Part shown: piece by piece, positions 1 through 8,912 of the stretch | Layout of the letters: each line of letters begins with the position of its first letter | How positions within the stretch are numbered: position 1 is the stretch's first letter | Origin: Falsiroseomonas sp050563535 | GTDB lineage: Bacteria; Pseudomonadota; Alphaproteobacteria; Acetobacterales; Acetobacteraceae | Direction of reading: 5' to 3' | Length of the DNA stretch: 64,000 nt | Assembly (NCBI RefSeq): GCF_050563535.1 | Contig: NZ_JBNXUO010000027.1 | Coordinates: 6,131 to 70,130, forward strand | Program-made: the position numbers and the translations under genes | Notes under the pieces: generated by a model | Databases searched by the model: none | Told to the model about the DNA's origin: nothing | The model's input: the letters and a program-made list of their open reading frames with translations, nothing else

Positions 1-1
1 C

Positions 2-784
2 GCGCCGCGCGTGGCGGTGCTGCGCTGGGAAGGGCGGGCGGACGGCCCGCTCGTCGCGCTCTGCGGCAAGGGCGTGTGCTTCGACACCGGCGGGCTCGAC
101 ATCAAGCCGGCCGGCGCCATGCTGCGCATGAAGAAGGACATGGGCGGCGCCGCGGCGGCGATGGCGACCGCGGAGATGCTGATGGCGGCCCGTGCGCCGG
201 TGCGCCTGCTGCTGCTGGTGGGGGCGGTGGAGAACGCGGTCTCGGGCGAGGCCTTCCGGCCGCTCGACGTCATCCGCACCCGCAAGGGGCTGACGGTGGA
301 GATCGGCAACACCGACGCCGAGGGGCGGCTGGTGCTGGCGGACCTGCTGTGCTTCGCGGCGGAATCGCAGCCGTCGCTGGTGGTGGACTTCGCGACGCTG
401 ACGGGCGCGGCGCGCGTCGCGCTCGGCCCCGATCTTCCTGCGTTGTTTTGCGACGATGACCAGGTTTCGGAACGGATCTTGTCTTCCGGTCTCCTGCATC
501 GTGACGAGTTGTGGCGGATGCCGTTACAGAAAAATTATGTTTCCTGGCTGGACAGTTCCGTGGCGGACCTCAACAACGTCTCCACGAAACCCATGGCGGG
601 CGCGATCACGGCCGCACTCTTCCTGCGCCATTTCGTGCCGGACGGGCTGCGCTGGGCGCATATCGACCTGTATGCCTGGAACGATGGTTCCCGCCCTGGG
701 CGGCCGGAAGGGGGCGAGGTTCAGGCTGCACGCGCCGTCGCGCGGGCCGTCCTCACGCATCCATCCGGTTGGATGACAACTTGA
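2..784 (+). CDS. Leucyl aminopeptidase (peptidase M17), C-terminal part
   Basis: This is the catalytic half of a cytosolic M17 aminopeptidase, which removes N-terminal residues from peptides with a two-metal centre. The reading frame is open at the left edge, so the N-terminal domain and true start lie outside the window; the GTG at 11 is not taken as the start. Visible family motifs are the metal/catalytic lysine region GKGVCFDTGG, the signature NTDAEGRLVLAD with its conserved Arg, and DFATLTGAARVALG. The frame ends in TGA at 784, just before the MarR-type gene. Full-length family members are about 450-500 residues, so roughly half is present. Identification is firm; the exact substrate preference is not visible. 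Confidence 0.93.
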   Translation, partial: APRVAVLRWEGRADGPLVALCGKGVCFDTGGLDIKPAGAMLRMKKDMGGAAAAMATAEMLMAARAPVRLLLLVGAVENAVSGEAFRPLDVIRTRKGLTVEIGNTDAEGRLVLADLLCFAAESQPSLVVDFATLTGAARVALGPDLPALFCDDDQVSERILSSGLLHRDELWRMPLQKNYVSWLDSSVADLNNVSTKPMAGAITAALFLRHFVPDGLRWAHIDLYAWNDGSRPGRPEGGEVQAARAVARAVLTHPSGWMTT

Positions 785-802
785 GACGGTAACAAAGCCA
801 AG

Positions 803-1369
803 ATGAAACGGGAACTTTCTGGGTCAAGCCGCACTCAGAAGAGTGCATCGCGAGAGCACCTTTCACGCAGCAGCACATCGGAGGAGCGCGCCCGCGCACG
901 GGCCGGATCCAAGGCAAAGGCTACCGCCACCGGCCGGAAGCGCGCCCAGGAAGGATTTAAGGACATGGCCACGCAAACCAATCCGGATACGCTGGTCGGC
1001 ATTCTGAGGGACACCGTCGTCGCATTGGTCCGTCGCGACGGTCCCGACCTGTCGGCGCGCCAGCTCGGCGTCTTCCTCACCGTCTACCTGACGGACGGGC
1101 CGCACACCGTGCGCGGCCTGGCGGCGGAGCTGAACGTCTCCAAGCCCGCCATAACCCGCGCGCTTGACCGGCTGGGCGAACTGGACCTGGCGCGGCGCAA
1201 GGTGGACCCGATGGACCGCCGCAGCGTGCTGGTCCAGCGCACGCTGAAGGGCGCGGCCTTCCTGCGCGACATGCGCAGCATCATGGCCCAGGCCGAGCAG
1301 ACCGCGCGCGAGGCGCCGCCCGTGACCGACGTGGCGGTCGAGGCGAACGCGCCGCGCAAGGTGGGCTGA
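803..1369 (+). CDS. MarR-family winged-helix transcriptional regulator
   Basis: A DNA-binding regulator, 188 aa from the ATG at 803. Residues about 55-170 form a winged helix: the stretch TVRGLAAELNVSKPAITRAL is the helix-turn-helix and LARRKVDPMDRRSV resembles the MarR wing. The first 54 residues are strongly basic and low-complexity (Lys/Arg/Ser). An in-frame ATG at 965, preceded by AGGAAGGATTTAAGG, would give a 135-aa protein of ordinary MarR size, so either the tail is a real extension or 965 is the true start. It lies 18 bp after the aminopeptidase gene and may be co-transcribed. Target genes and ligand cannot be inferred. Confidence 0.85.
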   Translation: MKRELSGSSRTQKSASREHLSRSSTSEERARARAGSKAKATATGRKRAQEGFKDMATQTNPDTLVGILRDTVVALVRRDGPDLSARQLGVFLTVYLTDGPHTVRGLAAELNVSKPAITRALDRLGELDLARRKVDPMDRRSVLVQRTLKGAAFLRDMRSIMAQAEQTAREAPPVTDVAVEANAPRKVG

Positions 1370-1384
1370 CGGCCGGGGAGCCGT

Positions 1385-1415
1385 CCCGTCCTTCCAAATT
1401 CAGGGGAGGGACGGG
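1385..1415. terminator. Stem-loop between convergent genes
   Basis: An 11-bp stem with one G-T wobble (1385-1395 with 1405-1415) and a 9-nt loop lies between the MarR-type gene and the convergent dehydrogenase gene. No long T-run follows on either strand, so it could serve as a bidirectional terminator or simply protect transcript ends. Confidence 0.45.
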
Positions 1416-1541
1416 GCGCTTCACCCGCCCGGCGCCGCCCAAGGCGTGATCCGCGCCGATGCAAGCGCAGGTCACGCTTTCGTCCATTCCTCCATCGCCT
1501 GATCCACCGCTCCGGCGATCCCGCCTCCGCGGGTCGCGGCG

Positions 1542-2474
1542 CTAGTATCCTGCCGAGAAATCCACGAGGTTCACCAGCGGCCGCCCTTCCCGCGCGCGGC
1601 GGAGGTTGTCCACCACCTGCGGCGCGGCGCTGGCGGGGATGGTGATGCTGGCCGCATGCGGCGTCATCACCACCTTCGGATGCGACCAGTACGGGTGGTC
1701 CGCCGGCAGCGGTTCCGGCTGGAAGACGTCGAGCGCGGCGCCGGCCAGATGCCCGCCATCCAGCGCGGCCAGCAGGTCCGCATCCACCACATGCCCCCCG
1801 CGCGCCCCGTTGATGACGAAGCCGCCGCGCGGCATGAGGCCGAGCAGCGACGCATCCACGATGCCGCGCGTCTCCGGCGTCAGCGGCAGGAGGCAGACCA
1901 GGATGTCGCTGCGCGCCGCCATGGCGCGGAGCCCGTCCGGGCCGTGCAGGTTCTCCACCCCCTCCACCGCCTTCGGCCGGCGCGTCCAGCCCATCACCGG
2001 GAAGCCGATGCCCCGCAGCAGCCCCGCCGCATGGGTGCCGAGTTCCCCGAGCCCGAGGATGCCGATGCGCCGTTCCGCCGTGACCGGCGCCGGGAGCTCC
2101 CGCCAGACGCGGTCGCGCTGCTGCGCGCGATAGTCGGGGTCCTGCCGGTGGAAGCGCAGCACGTTCAGCAGCACCCATTCGCCCATCTGCGTCGTCAGCA
2201 TCCGGTCCACCAGCCGCGCAACCGGGATGCCGGGCGGCGGTCCCGGCGGGCGCAGCAGGTGATCGACCCCCGCCCCCATGGAGACGATGAGCTTCAGCTT
2301 CGGGTAGCGCCGCAGCTCCGCCATGTCATGCGCGGTCCAGACCACCGCCGCCTCGATCCCCGCGGGGTCGCCGGCATCGGGGAACATGCGGATGTCGAGC
2401 GTGGGATCGACCGCGAGCAGCGCGTCGCGCCAGGCTTTCATCGCCTGCGCCTTGGTCGAGAGCAGCACGGCCAT
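1542..2474 (-). CDS. D-2-hydroxyacid dehydrogenase (glyoxylate/hydroxypyruvate reductase A-like)
   Basis: An NAD(P)-dependent 2-hydroxyacid dehydrogenase of 310 aa, probably reducing glyoxylate or hydroxypyruvate in the cytosol. The Rossmann motif GILGLGELG is visible, as are the catalytic Arg (NGARGG), Glu (DVFQPEPLP) and His (MTPHAASI). The ATG at 2474 overlaps the TGA of the upstream small membrane protein by one base (TGATG), indicating translational coupling and fixing the start. It is the last gene of a minus-strand operon led by the peptide transporter, so it may act on a metabolite linked to peptide uptake, but this is only context. The true substrate cannot be read from sequence. Confidence 0.9.
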   Translation of the reverse strand: MAVLLSTKAQAMKAWRDALLAVDPTLDIRMFPDAGDPAGIEAAVVWTAHDMAELRRYPKLKLIVSMGAGVDHLLRPPGPPPGIPVARLVDRMLTTQMGEWVLLNVLRFHRQDPDYRAQQRDRVWRELPAPVTAERRIGILGLGELGTHAAGLLRGIGFPVMGWTRRPKAVEGVENLHGPDGLRAMAARSDILVCLLPLTPETRGIVDASLLGLMPRGGFVINGARGGHVVDADLLAALDGGHLAGAALDVFQPEPLPADHPYWSHPKVVMTPHAASITIPASAAPQVVDNLRRAREGRPLVNLVDFSAGY

Positions 2475-2950
2475 CAGGCGGCTTCCTTCGTCGGGGCCGG
2501 CGCGGAGCCCGCTTCGGCCGTCACCATGCGCACGAAGCTGCGCCAGTCGTCGCGCCGCGTGGCGGCGAATTTGCGCCCGTCCGGCAGTTCGGCGAACAGC
2601 GTCAGCAGGCCCTTGGCCCAGAGCGCGTCGAAATGCGTGTCGGATTGCAGCGCCCAGGCGCAGCTGCGGTCGAAGACGCCGTCCTTCACCTTCGGCTGCA
2701 CCCTGGCCAGCCACCACCAGCAGCCGATCGCCAGGATCACGCCGCCCACATAGTAGTGCGTCAGCACCGTCGCCGCGAAGGAGGAGGTGAGGATCACCGC
2801 CACCGGCCAGACATTCTCGCCATAGCGGTACACCGGGCTGCCCGGCGAGTTCATCTTGCGGATATGGACGCCGAGCTTCAGGCGCTGCGAGTCGAGCAGG
2901 CGCTTCATCAGCTCGAGCGGCGGCGTCGGCTCGGGGTCGTCGTCGTTCAC
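2474..2950 (-). CDS. Small two-helix membrane protein, unknown function
   Basis: A 158-aa protein I do not recognise. After about 45 mostly polar residues there are two adjacent hydrophobic segments (about residues 47-62 and 66-80, ending in a Trp-rich GCWWWLARV), then a soluble C-terminal region of about 75 residues. It begins with GTG at 2950, which overlaps the stop of the ATPase gene (GTGA, 4 bp), and its own stop overlaps the dehydrogenase start, so it is translated between the two. Its position suggests an accessory role to the transporter or the dehydrogenase. No signal peptide or catalytic motif is visible. Confidence 0.75.
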   Translation of the reverse strand: MNDDDPEPTPPLELMKRLLDSQRLKLGVHIRKMNSPGSPVYRYGENVWPVAVILTSSFAATVLTHYYVGGVILAIGCWWWLARVQPKVKDGVFDRSCAWALQSDTHFDALWAKGLLTLFAELPDGRKFAATRRDDWRSFVRMVTAEAGSAPAPTKEAA

Positions 2951-4596
2951 GTCCGGACATGTCCTGCGGGATCGGCGGCCAGGTCGAAGGCCGCCGCCAT
3001 CAGGGCCCGCGTGTAGGGCTGTTGCGGGGCGGCGACAACCGCTTCCGCCTCCCCCTCCTCCACCACCCGCCCGTCCTTCAGCACGACGATCCGGTGCGCC
3101 ACGGCGCGCACCACCCGCAGGTCGTGCGAGATGAACAGGTAGGCCAGCCGGTGCCGCGCCTGCAGGTCCCGCAGCAGTTCCACCACCTGCGCCTGCACGC
3201 TGACGTCGAGCGCGCTGGTCGGCTCGTCCAGCACCACCAGGCGCGGCTTCAGCACGAGCGCCCGGGCGATGGCGATGCGCTGCCGCTGCCCGCCGCTGAA
3301 CTCATGCGGGTAGCGTTCGGTCATCGAGGCGTCGAGCCCGACCTCCGCCAGCGCCTCCGCGACGCGGGACGCCGTCCCGGCCGCCGACAGGCGTTCATGC
3401 ACCGCCAGGCCCTCGCCCACGATCTCGCCCACCGTCATGCGCGGCGACAGGCTGCCATAGGGGTCCTGGAAGACGATCTGCATCCGCCGCCGCAGCGGGC
3501 GGAGCTCGGCGCGGTCCAGCCGCTCGATCTGCCGGCCCTCGAAGCGGATCGGCCCCTCGCTCGCCTCGAGCCGCAGCAGCGCGAGGCCGAGCGTGGTCTT
3601 GCCGCTGCCGCTCTCCCCCACCAGCCCGACCGTCTCGCCTTCCCGGATGGCGACGCTGACGCCGTCCACCGCCTTCACATGCGCCACGGTCCGGCGCAGC
3701 AGGCCGACCTTGACGGGGAAATGGACCTTCACCCCCTCGGCCTGCAGCACCTCGGGCGCGGCGGGCGCGACGGCGGCGGGGCGGCCGCGCGGTTCGGTCG
3801 CCAGCAGCATCCGCGTGTAGTCGTGGCGGGGGTTGGCGAAGACCTCCGCCACCGGCCCGGCCTCCACCGCGCGGCCGTGGCGCATGACCACCACGCGGTC
3901 GGCGTGGCGGCGGACGATCTGCAGGTCGTGCGTGATCAGCAGCATCGCCATGCCGAGCCGGCGCTTGAGGTCGGCCAGCAGTTCCAGGATCTGCGCCTGG
4001 ATCGTGACGTCGAGCGCGGTGGTCGGCTCGTCGGCGATCAGCAGGGCGGGGTCGTTGGCCAGCGCCGCCGCGATCATCACCCGCTGCCGCTGCCCGCCCG
4101 AGAGCTGGTGCGGATAGGCGCCGAGCCGGGATTCGGCCTGCGGGAAGCCGGCGCGGGACAGCAGTTCCACCACGCGCGCGCGCAGCGCCTCCCCGGCGAT
4201 CGGGCGGTGCAGCGTCACCGCCTCGCTCACCTGGCGGCCGACGCTGTGCAGGGGGTTGAGGCTGGTCATCGGTTCCTGGAAGACCATGCCGGCCACGCCG
4301 CCGCGCAGCCGCCGCAGCGCCTCCTCCGGCGCGGTCAGGACCTCGGTCCCGTCCAGCAGGATGCGGCCTTCCGGGTTGGTGCCGCCGGTCGAGAGCAGGC
4401 GCAGGCAGGACAGCGCGGTGACGGACTTGCCGGACCCCGATTCACCGACCAGCGCCAGCGTCTCCCCCCGGTGCAGGTCGAAGGACACGCCTTCCACCAC
4501 GCGCCGGCCGCGGAAGGCGACGGCGAGGTTCTCGACCGCGAGGAGCGGGGCGCCCATCGCCCGCCGCGCGCCTTCGTCAGGGGTCGGCGGGCTCAT
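2947..4596 (-). CDS. yejF: Peptide ABC transporter, fused dual ATPase
   Basis: The energy-coupling subunit of an oligopeptide importer: two DppD/DppF-type ATPases in one 549-aa chain, as in YejF. Each half has a Walker A (GESGSGKS and GESGSGKT), a signature motif (LSGGQRQR and FSGGQRQR), and a Walker B followed by DEPT (IADEPTTALD, LDEPTSALD). The ATG at 4596 overlaps the stop of the upstream permease gene (ATGA). A second Met 13 codons in (MGAPLLAVENL) is an alternative start. It is encoded with YejA, YejB and YejE and should form the cytoplasmic face of that complex. Confidence 0.93.
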   Translation of the reverse strand: MSPPTPDEGARRAMGAPLLAVENLAVAFRGRRVVEGVSFDLHRGETLALVGESGSGKSVTALSCLRLLSTGGTNPEGRILLDGTEVLTAPEEALRRLRGGVAGMVFQEPMTSLNPLHSVGRQVSEAVTLHRPIAGEALRARVVELLSRAGFPQAESRLGAYPHQLSGGQRQRVMIAAALANDPALLIADEPTTALDVTIQAQILELLADLKRRLGMAMLLITHDLQIVRRHADRVVVMRHGRAVEAGPVAEVFANPRHDYTRMLLATEPRGRPAAVAPAAPEVLQAEGVKVHFPVKVGLLRRTVAHVKAVDGVSVAIREGETVGLVGESGSGKTTLGLALLRLEASEGPIRFEGRQIERLDRAELRPLRRRMQIVFQDPYGSLSPRMTVGEIVGEGLAVHERLSAAGTASRVAEALAEVGLDASMTERYPHEFSGGQRQRIAIARALVLKPRLVVLDEPTSALDVSVQAQVVELLRDLQARHRLAYLFISHDLRVVRAVAHRIVVLKDGRVVEEGEAEAVVAAPQQPYTRALMAAAFDLAADPAGHVRT

Positions 4597-5627
4597 CGCC
4601 CGCCTCCGGGCAACTTCCTCGGGTCGAAGGCGTCGCGCACCGCCTCCCCCACGAAGATCAGCAGCGTCAGCACGCCGCCAAGGACGAAGAAGGCGGTGAT
4701 GCCGAGCCAGGGGGCCTGCATGTTGTTCTTCCCCTGGCTGACGAGTTCCCCGAGCGAGGCCGAGCCCGGCGGCAGCCCGAAGCCGAGGAAATCGAGGCTG
4801 GCCAGCACGGTGACGGAGCCCGACAGGACGAAGGGCAGGAAGGTCAGGGTCGCGACCATCGCGTTGGGCAGGATGTGGCGCCACATCACCACCGTGTCGG
4901 AGACGCCCATCGCCTTGGCCGCGCGCACATAGTCGAAGTTGCGGCCGCGCAGGAATTCCGCCCGCACCACGCCGGTCAGCCCCATCCAGCTGAACAGCAG
5001 CAGGAAGACCAGCAGCGTCCAGAAGCTCGGCTCGATCACGCTGGCCAGGATGATGAGGAGGTACAGCTGCGGCATGCCCGACCAGATCTCGATGAAGCGC
5101 TGGAAGCCGAGATCGACCCACCCCCCGTAGTAGCCCTGCACCGCCCCGGCCGCGATGCCGATGGCGGAGCTGACGATGGTCAGGCTGAAGCCGAACAGGA
5201 TGGAGATGCGGAAGCCGTAGATGACCCGCGCCAGCACGTCGCGCGACTGGTCGTCGGTGCCCAGCAGGTTCCGCGCCGAGGGCGGCGCCGGGGAAGGCCG
5301 GCCGAGGTCGCGCACCACCGTCGCATGCGCATAGGGGATCGCCGGCCAGACCGCCCAGCCGCCGCGGTCCTGGAATTCCTTCCGCAGTTCCGGGTCGTGC
5401 CAGTCCATCTCGATCGGCAGGCCGCCGGGGATCACCTCCTCCTCCGCGTAGCTCACCAGCACGGGGAACAGCCAGCGGTCGTCCACGCGCGCGACCAGCG
5501 GGCGGTCATTCGCGATGAACTCGGCGAACAGCGTGAGGAGGAACAGGGCCAGGAAGATCCACATCGACCAGTAGCCGCGGCGGTTGGCCTTGAAGTTCTC
5601 GATCCGGCGGCGGGCGATGGGCGTCAC
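4593..5627 (-). CDS. yejE: Peptide ABC transporter permease YejE
   Basis: An inner-membrane permease of 344 aa, about the length of E. coli YejE. The N-terminal helix (MWIFLALFLLTLFAEFIA) is followed by the large periplasmic insert typical of YejE and then the transporter core. The ATPase-docking loop is visible as EFLRGRNFDYVRAAKAMGVS. The start is GTG at 5627, overlapping the YejB stop (GTGA); no better in-frame ATG exists nearby. It pairs with YejB to form the translocation channel. Confidence 0.93.
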   Translation of the reverse strand: MTPIARRRIENFKANRRGYWSMWIFLALFLLTLFAEFIANDRPLVARVDDRWLFPVLVSYAEEEVIPGGLPIEMDWHDPELRKEFQDRGGWAVWPAIPYAHATVVRDLGRPSPAPPSARNLLGTDDQSRDVLARVIYGFRISILFGFSLTIVSSAIGIAAGAVQGYYGGWVDLGFQRFIEIWSGMPQLYLLIILASVIEPSFWTLLVFLLLFSWMGLTGVVRAEFLRGRNFDYVRAAKAMGVSDTVVMWRHILPNAMVATLTFLPFVLSGSVTVLASLDFLGFGLPPGSASLGELVSQGKNNMQAPWLGITAFFVLGGVLTLLIFVGEAVRDAFDPRKLPGGGR

Positions 5628-6742
5628 CGCCGCGCCTCGAAGTCGATGCGGGGGTCCACCACGGTGTACATCACGTCCCCCACGATCTGCATCACCAGCC
5701 CGAGCAGGGTGAAGATGTAGAGGGTGGCGAACATGATCGGGTAGTCGCGCCGGATCGCCGCCTCGAACCCCAGCAGGCCGAGCCCGTCGAGCGAGAAGAC
5801 GATCTCCACCAGCAGCGCGCCGGTGAACAGGATGCCGATGAAGGCGGCCGGGAAGCCCGCGATGATCAGCAGCATCGCGTTGCGGAAGACGTGGCCGTAG
5901 AGCACCCGCGTCTCGCTGTTGCCCTTGGCCTTGGCGGTCAGCACGTATTGCTTGCCGATCTCGTCGAGGAAGCTGTTCTTGGTCAGCATGGTCAGCCCCG
6001 CGAAGCCGCCGATGACCAGCGCCAGCGTCGGCAGCGCCATGTGCCAGGCATAGTCCAGCGCGCGCTGCCAGAAGGGCCAGGTCTCGCTGCCCGCGCTCGC
6101 CAGGCCGCGCAGCGGGAACCACTGCACGAAGGACCCGCCCGCGAACAGCACCACCAGCAGGATGGCGAACAGGAAGCCCGGGATCGCATAGCCCACCAGC
6201 ACCACGCCCGAGGTCGCGACATCGAAGCGCGACCCGTCCCGCACCGCCTTGCGGATACCGAGCGGGATGGACACCAGGTAGATGATCAGCGTGGACCAGA
6301 GCCCGAGCGAGATGGAGACGGGCATCTTCTCCAGGATCAGGTCCACCACCGGTCGGTCGCGGAACAGGCTGCGGCCGAAGTCGAAGGTCAGGTAGCCCAG
6401 CATCATCTCCTGGAAGCGGACATGGGCGGGCTTGTCGAAGCCGAACATCCTCTCGATGTCGCGCACGATGGCGGGGTCGAGCCCCCGCGCCCCGCGATAG
6501 GTGCCGACCGGCCCGCCGCCCTCGCCCGATGCCGCGCCGGGGCTGTTGGCGCCGGGCTGGCGCACCTCGCCCCCGCCTTCGCCGGTGAGGCGCCCGAGCG
6601 TCTGCCCCTCGCCGCGCAACTCGGCCAGCATCTGCTCGACCGGGCCGCCGGGGGCGAACTGCACGACGGCGAAGTTGATGAGGATGATGCCGAACAGCGT
6701 CGGGACGACGAGCAGCAGGCGGCGGAGGATGTACGCGGCCAT
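5624..6742 (-). CDS. yejB: Peptide ABC transporter permease YejB
   Basis: An inner-membrane permease of 372 aa. The N-terminus MAAYILRRLLLVVPTLFGI is the characteristic start of DppB/YejB permeases and supports the ATG at 6742. A low-complexity Gly-rich insert (about residues 45-85, containing GEGGG twice) enlarges the first periplasmic loop. The EAA-type loop is near KNSFLDEIGKQYVLTAKAKG. The gene is separated from yejA by 254 bp filled with hairpins, which probably gives the permease/ATPase genes a different transcript level from the binding protein. Confidence 0.93.
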   Translation of the reverse strand: MAAYILRRLLLVVPTLFGIILINFAVVQFAPGGPVEQMLAELRGEGQTLGRLTGEGGGEVRQPGANSPGAASGEGGGPVGTYRGARGLDPAIVRDIERMFGFDKPAHVRFQEMMLGYLTFDFGRSLFRDRPVVDLILEKMPVSISLGLWSTLIIYLVSIPLGIRKAVRDGSRFDVATSGVVLVGYAIPGFLFAILLVVLFAGGSFVQWFPLRGLASAGSETWPFWQRALDYAWHMALPTLALVIGGFAGLTMLTKNSFLDEIGKQYVLTAKAKGNSETRVLYGHVFRNAMLLIIAGFPAAFIGILFTGALLVEIVFSLDGLGLLGFEAAIRRDYPIMFATLYIFTLLGLVMQIVGDVMYTVVDPRIDFEARR

Positions 6743-6763
6743 GGATGCGCCTAGTGGCCCGCA

Positions 6764-6967
6764 AGGGGGCTTCGCCCCCCTGCACCCCCCACCAGGAGGC
6801 AGTGGCCTCCTGGACCTCGGGACAGGCGTGGTCCGGAGGAGGGGCACGGCGCGCGCTTCGGGGCAGGCACGGGCTCGTCGCCCCTCCTCCGGACCACGCT
6901 GAACTCATGGGTTCCAAGGGGCCGCTGCCCCTTGGCGGGAGGGGTGCGGGGAGGGCGGAGCCCTCCC
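6764..6967. repeat. Symmetrical multi-hairpin element between yejA and yejB
   Basis: The yejA-yejB gap carries two hairpin pairs facing each other around a long palindrome. Left unit: stem 6765-6770/6774-6779 and stem 6792-6800/6805-6813. Centre: a perfect 20-bp inverted repeat, 6826-6845 with 6880-6899, loop 34 nt. Right unit, in opposite orientation: stem 6914-6922/6927-6935 and stem 6949-6956/6960-6967. The two units share the order hairpin, C-rich spacer (GCACCCC core), hairpin, GGA(A)CC. It resembles a REP/BIME-like composite repeat. No ORF is supported here. Confidence 0.75.
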
Positions 6968-6996
6968 TGCGGCGCCACCCTGCGCGCCACCGCCAC

Positions 6997-8868
6997 CTAC
7001 AGGGTCCGCCTGGCGTCGCCCAGCGCCCGGTCCTTCGCCGCGTCCACCCACCAGCTGTCGAGGCCGAGCGCGTATCGCGGGTTCCGCTCCGGCCGGCCGA
7101 ACTTGTCCCAGTAGGCGATGCGGAAGCTGCGGCTGTGCCAGTGGGGGATGACGAAGTTGTTCCACAGCAGCACGCGGTCCAGCGCGCGGGTGCGGGCGAC
7201 GAGTTCCTCGCGGTCGGGCGCGGTGACGACCAGCTCCACCAGCTCGTCGACCGCGGGGTCGCAGATGCCGGCGACGTTCTGGCTGCCGTTCTCCCGTGCC
7301 TTGTCGCAGGTGAAGTAGTCCCGCTGCTCGTTCCCGGGGGACAGGCTCTGGCCCATGCTGTCCACCGTCATGTCGTAGTCGAAGGCGTCGATGCGGGTCT
7401 GGTACTGCGCGGGGTCCACGCTGCGCACGCGCACGCCCATGCCGACGCGTTCCAGCGCCTGGACATAGGGCAGGGCGATCCGTTCGAAGGTGGGGCCCTG
7501 GATCAGGATCTCGAATTCGAAGCGCTGGCCGCGCGGGTTCACCAGCCGGCGGTCCTGCACGCGCCAGCCCGCTTCCTGCAGCAGCGCCAGCGCGCGGCGC
7601 AGCCCTTCGCGGTTGTTGCCGGACCCGTCGGTGACGGGCAGGCGGTATTCGGTGGTGAAGACCTCGTTCGGGATGCGGCCGCGGAAGCGTTCCAGGATGG
7701 CCAGTTCCCGCCCCGCCGGCAGGCCGGAGGAGGCGAGTTCCGAGTTGGAGAAGTAGGAGGAGGTGCGCGCATAGGCGCCGAAGAACAGGTTGGCGTTCAT
7801 CCACTCGAAGTCGAACAGTTCGACCAGCGCGCGGCGCACGCGGGCGTCCTGGAACAGCGGGCGGCGCAGGTTGACGGCCCAGGACTGCATCCCGGTCGGC
7901 AACTCGTGGCGGATCTCGTCGAGCTTCACGAGGCCGCGGCGGCGGGCGGGGAAGTCGTAGGCCGTCGCCCAGTCCCGCGCCACGTTCTCTGTGCGGAAGT
8001 CGATCTGGCCGGCCTTGAAGGCTTCCAGCGCCACGGTGGTGTCGCGGAAATACTCGTAGCGCATGGTGTCGAAGTTCTGCGTGCCGCGGCAGGTCGGGAT
8101 GTCGCGCGCCCACCAGTCCTCCACGCGGCGGTAGACCACGCTGCGCCCGGCCTCGAACCGCTCGATCCGGTAGGGGCCGGAGCCCAGCGGCGCTTCCAGC
8201 AGCGGGCGGGTGAAGTCGCGCGTCGCCCACCAATGCGCCGGCAGAACCGGCATCTGGCCGAGGATCAGGGCCAGTTCCCGGTTCTCGTTGCTGCGGAAGC
8301 GGAAGGTCGCGCGGCGTTCGGATTCCGCCACCACCTCCGTCACGTCGCCCCAGTAGGACCGGTAGAAGGGCCGGCCGTGCTGGCGGAGCGTGTTGAAGGT
8401 GAAGACCACGTCGGCGGCGGTGACGGGGCGGCCATCGTGCCAGCGCGCGGCGGGGTTGATCTCGAAGCTGACGCCGAGGCGGTCCGCCGGCAGGTCGATC
8501 CACTGCGCCAGGTAGGGGTATTCGGTGCTGGCCTCGTCCGCGCTTTCCTTCAGCAGCGTGTCGTAGATCATCGTGCTGCCGACGGCGGCGGTGCCGCGGA
8601 TGATGAAGCCGTTGAAGCTGTCGAAGCTGCCAAGGGCGGTCAGCGCGATCTCGCCGCCCTTCGGCGCCGCCGGGTTCACCCAGGGGAAATGCGGGAAGTC
8701 GGCCGGCAGCGCGGGCTCGCCCAGCAGCGACAGCGCATGGGTGCGGACCGCCTGGCCCGGCGCGGCGGTGCCGCCGGCGGGGGTGGCGGCCCGCAGGACC
8801 CCGGGCGCGAGACCCCAGGAGGTCGCGAAGGGGGCGGCGGAGAGCGAGAGGAGGTCGCGGCGGCGCAT
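6997..8868 (-). CDS. yejA: Oligopeptide ABC transporter substrate-binding protein (family 5)
   Basis: A periplasmic solute-binding protein of 623 aa that captures peptides and delivers them to YejB/YejE. The N-terminus MRRRDLLSLSAAPFATS has an arginine pair and hydrophobic core, suggesting a Tat-type signal peptide. The mature part matches SBP family 5: INPAARWHDGRPVTAADVVFTF is shortened here to its core WHDGRPVTAADV, and the C-terminal region ends with the usual NFVIPHWHSRSFRIAYWDK. It leads the yejABEF operon. E. coli YejABEF carries peptides such as microcin C; the ligand here is unknown. Confidence 0.92.
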   Translation of the reverse strand: MRRRDLLSLSAAPFATSWGLAPGVLRAATPAGGTAAPGQAVRTHALSLLGEPALPADFPHFPWVNPAAPKGGEIALTALGSFDSFNGFIIRGTAAVGSTMIYDTLLKESADEASTEYPYLAQWIDLPADRLGVSFEINPAARWHDGRPVTAADVVFTFNTLRQHGRPFYRSYWGDVTEVVAESERRATFRFRSNENRELALILGQMPVLPAHWWATRDFTRPLLEAPLGSGPYRIERFEAGRSVVYRRVEDWWARDIPTCRGTQNFDTMRYEYFRDTTVALEAFKAGQIDFRTENVARDWATAYDFPARRRGLVKLDEIRHELPTGMQSWAVNLRRPLFQDARVRRALVELFDFEWMNANLFFGAYARTSSYFSNSELASSGLPAGRELAILERFRGRIPNEVFTTEYRLPVTDGSGNNREGLRRALALLQEAGWRVQDRRLVNPRGQRFEFEILIQGPTFERIALPYVQALERVGMGVRVRSVDPAQYQTRIDAFDYDMTVDSMGQSLSPGNEQRDYFTCDKARENGSQNVAGICDPAVDELVELVVTAPDREELVARTRALDRVLLWNNFVIPHWHSRSFRIAYWDKFGRPERNPRYALGLDSWWVDAAKDRALGDARRTL

Positions 8869-8912
8869 GGCGTGAGTTTGGGGTCTCGCCCGCCCGCCGG
8901 CAACCGCGGCCG

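Noticed and set aside
2959..4932. Long plus-strand frame opposite yejF
   Set aside because: His/Arg/Gln-rich translation with no motif; the opposite strand encodes an ATPase with all motifs.
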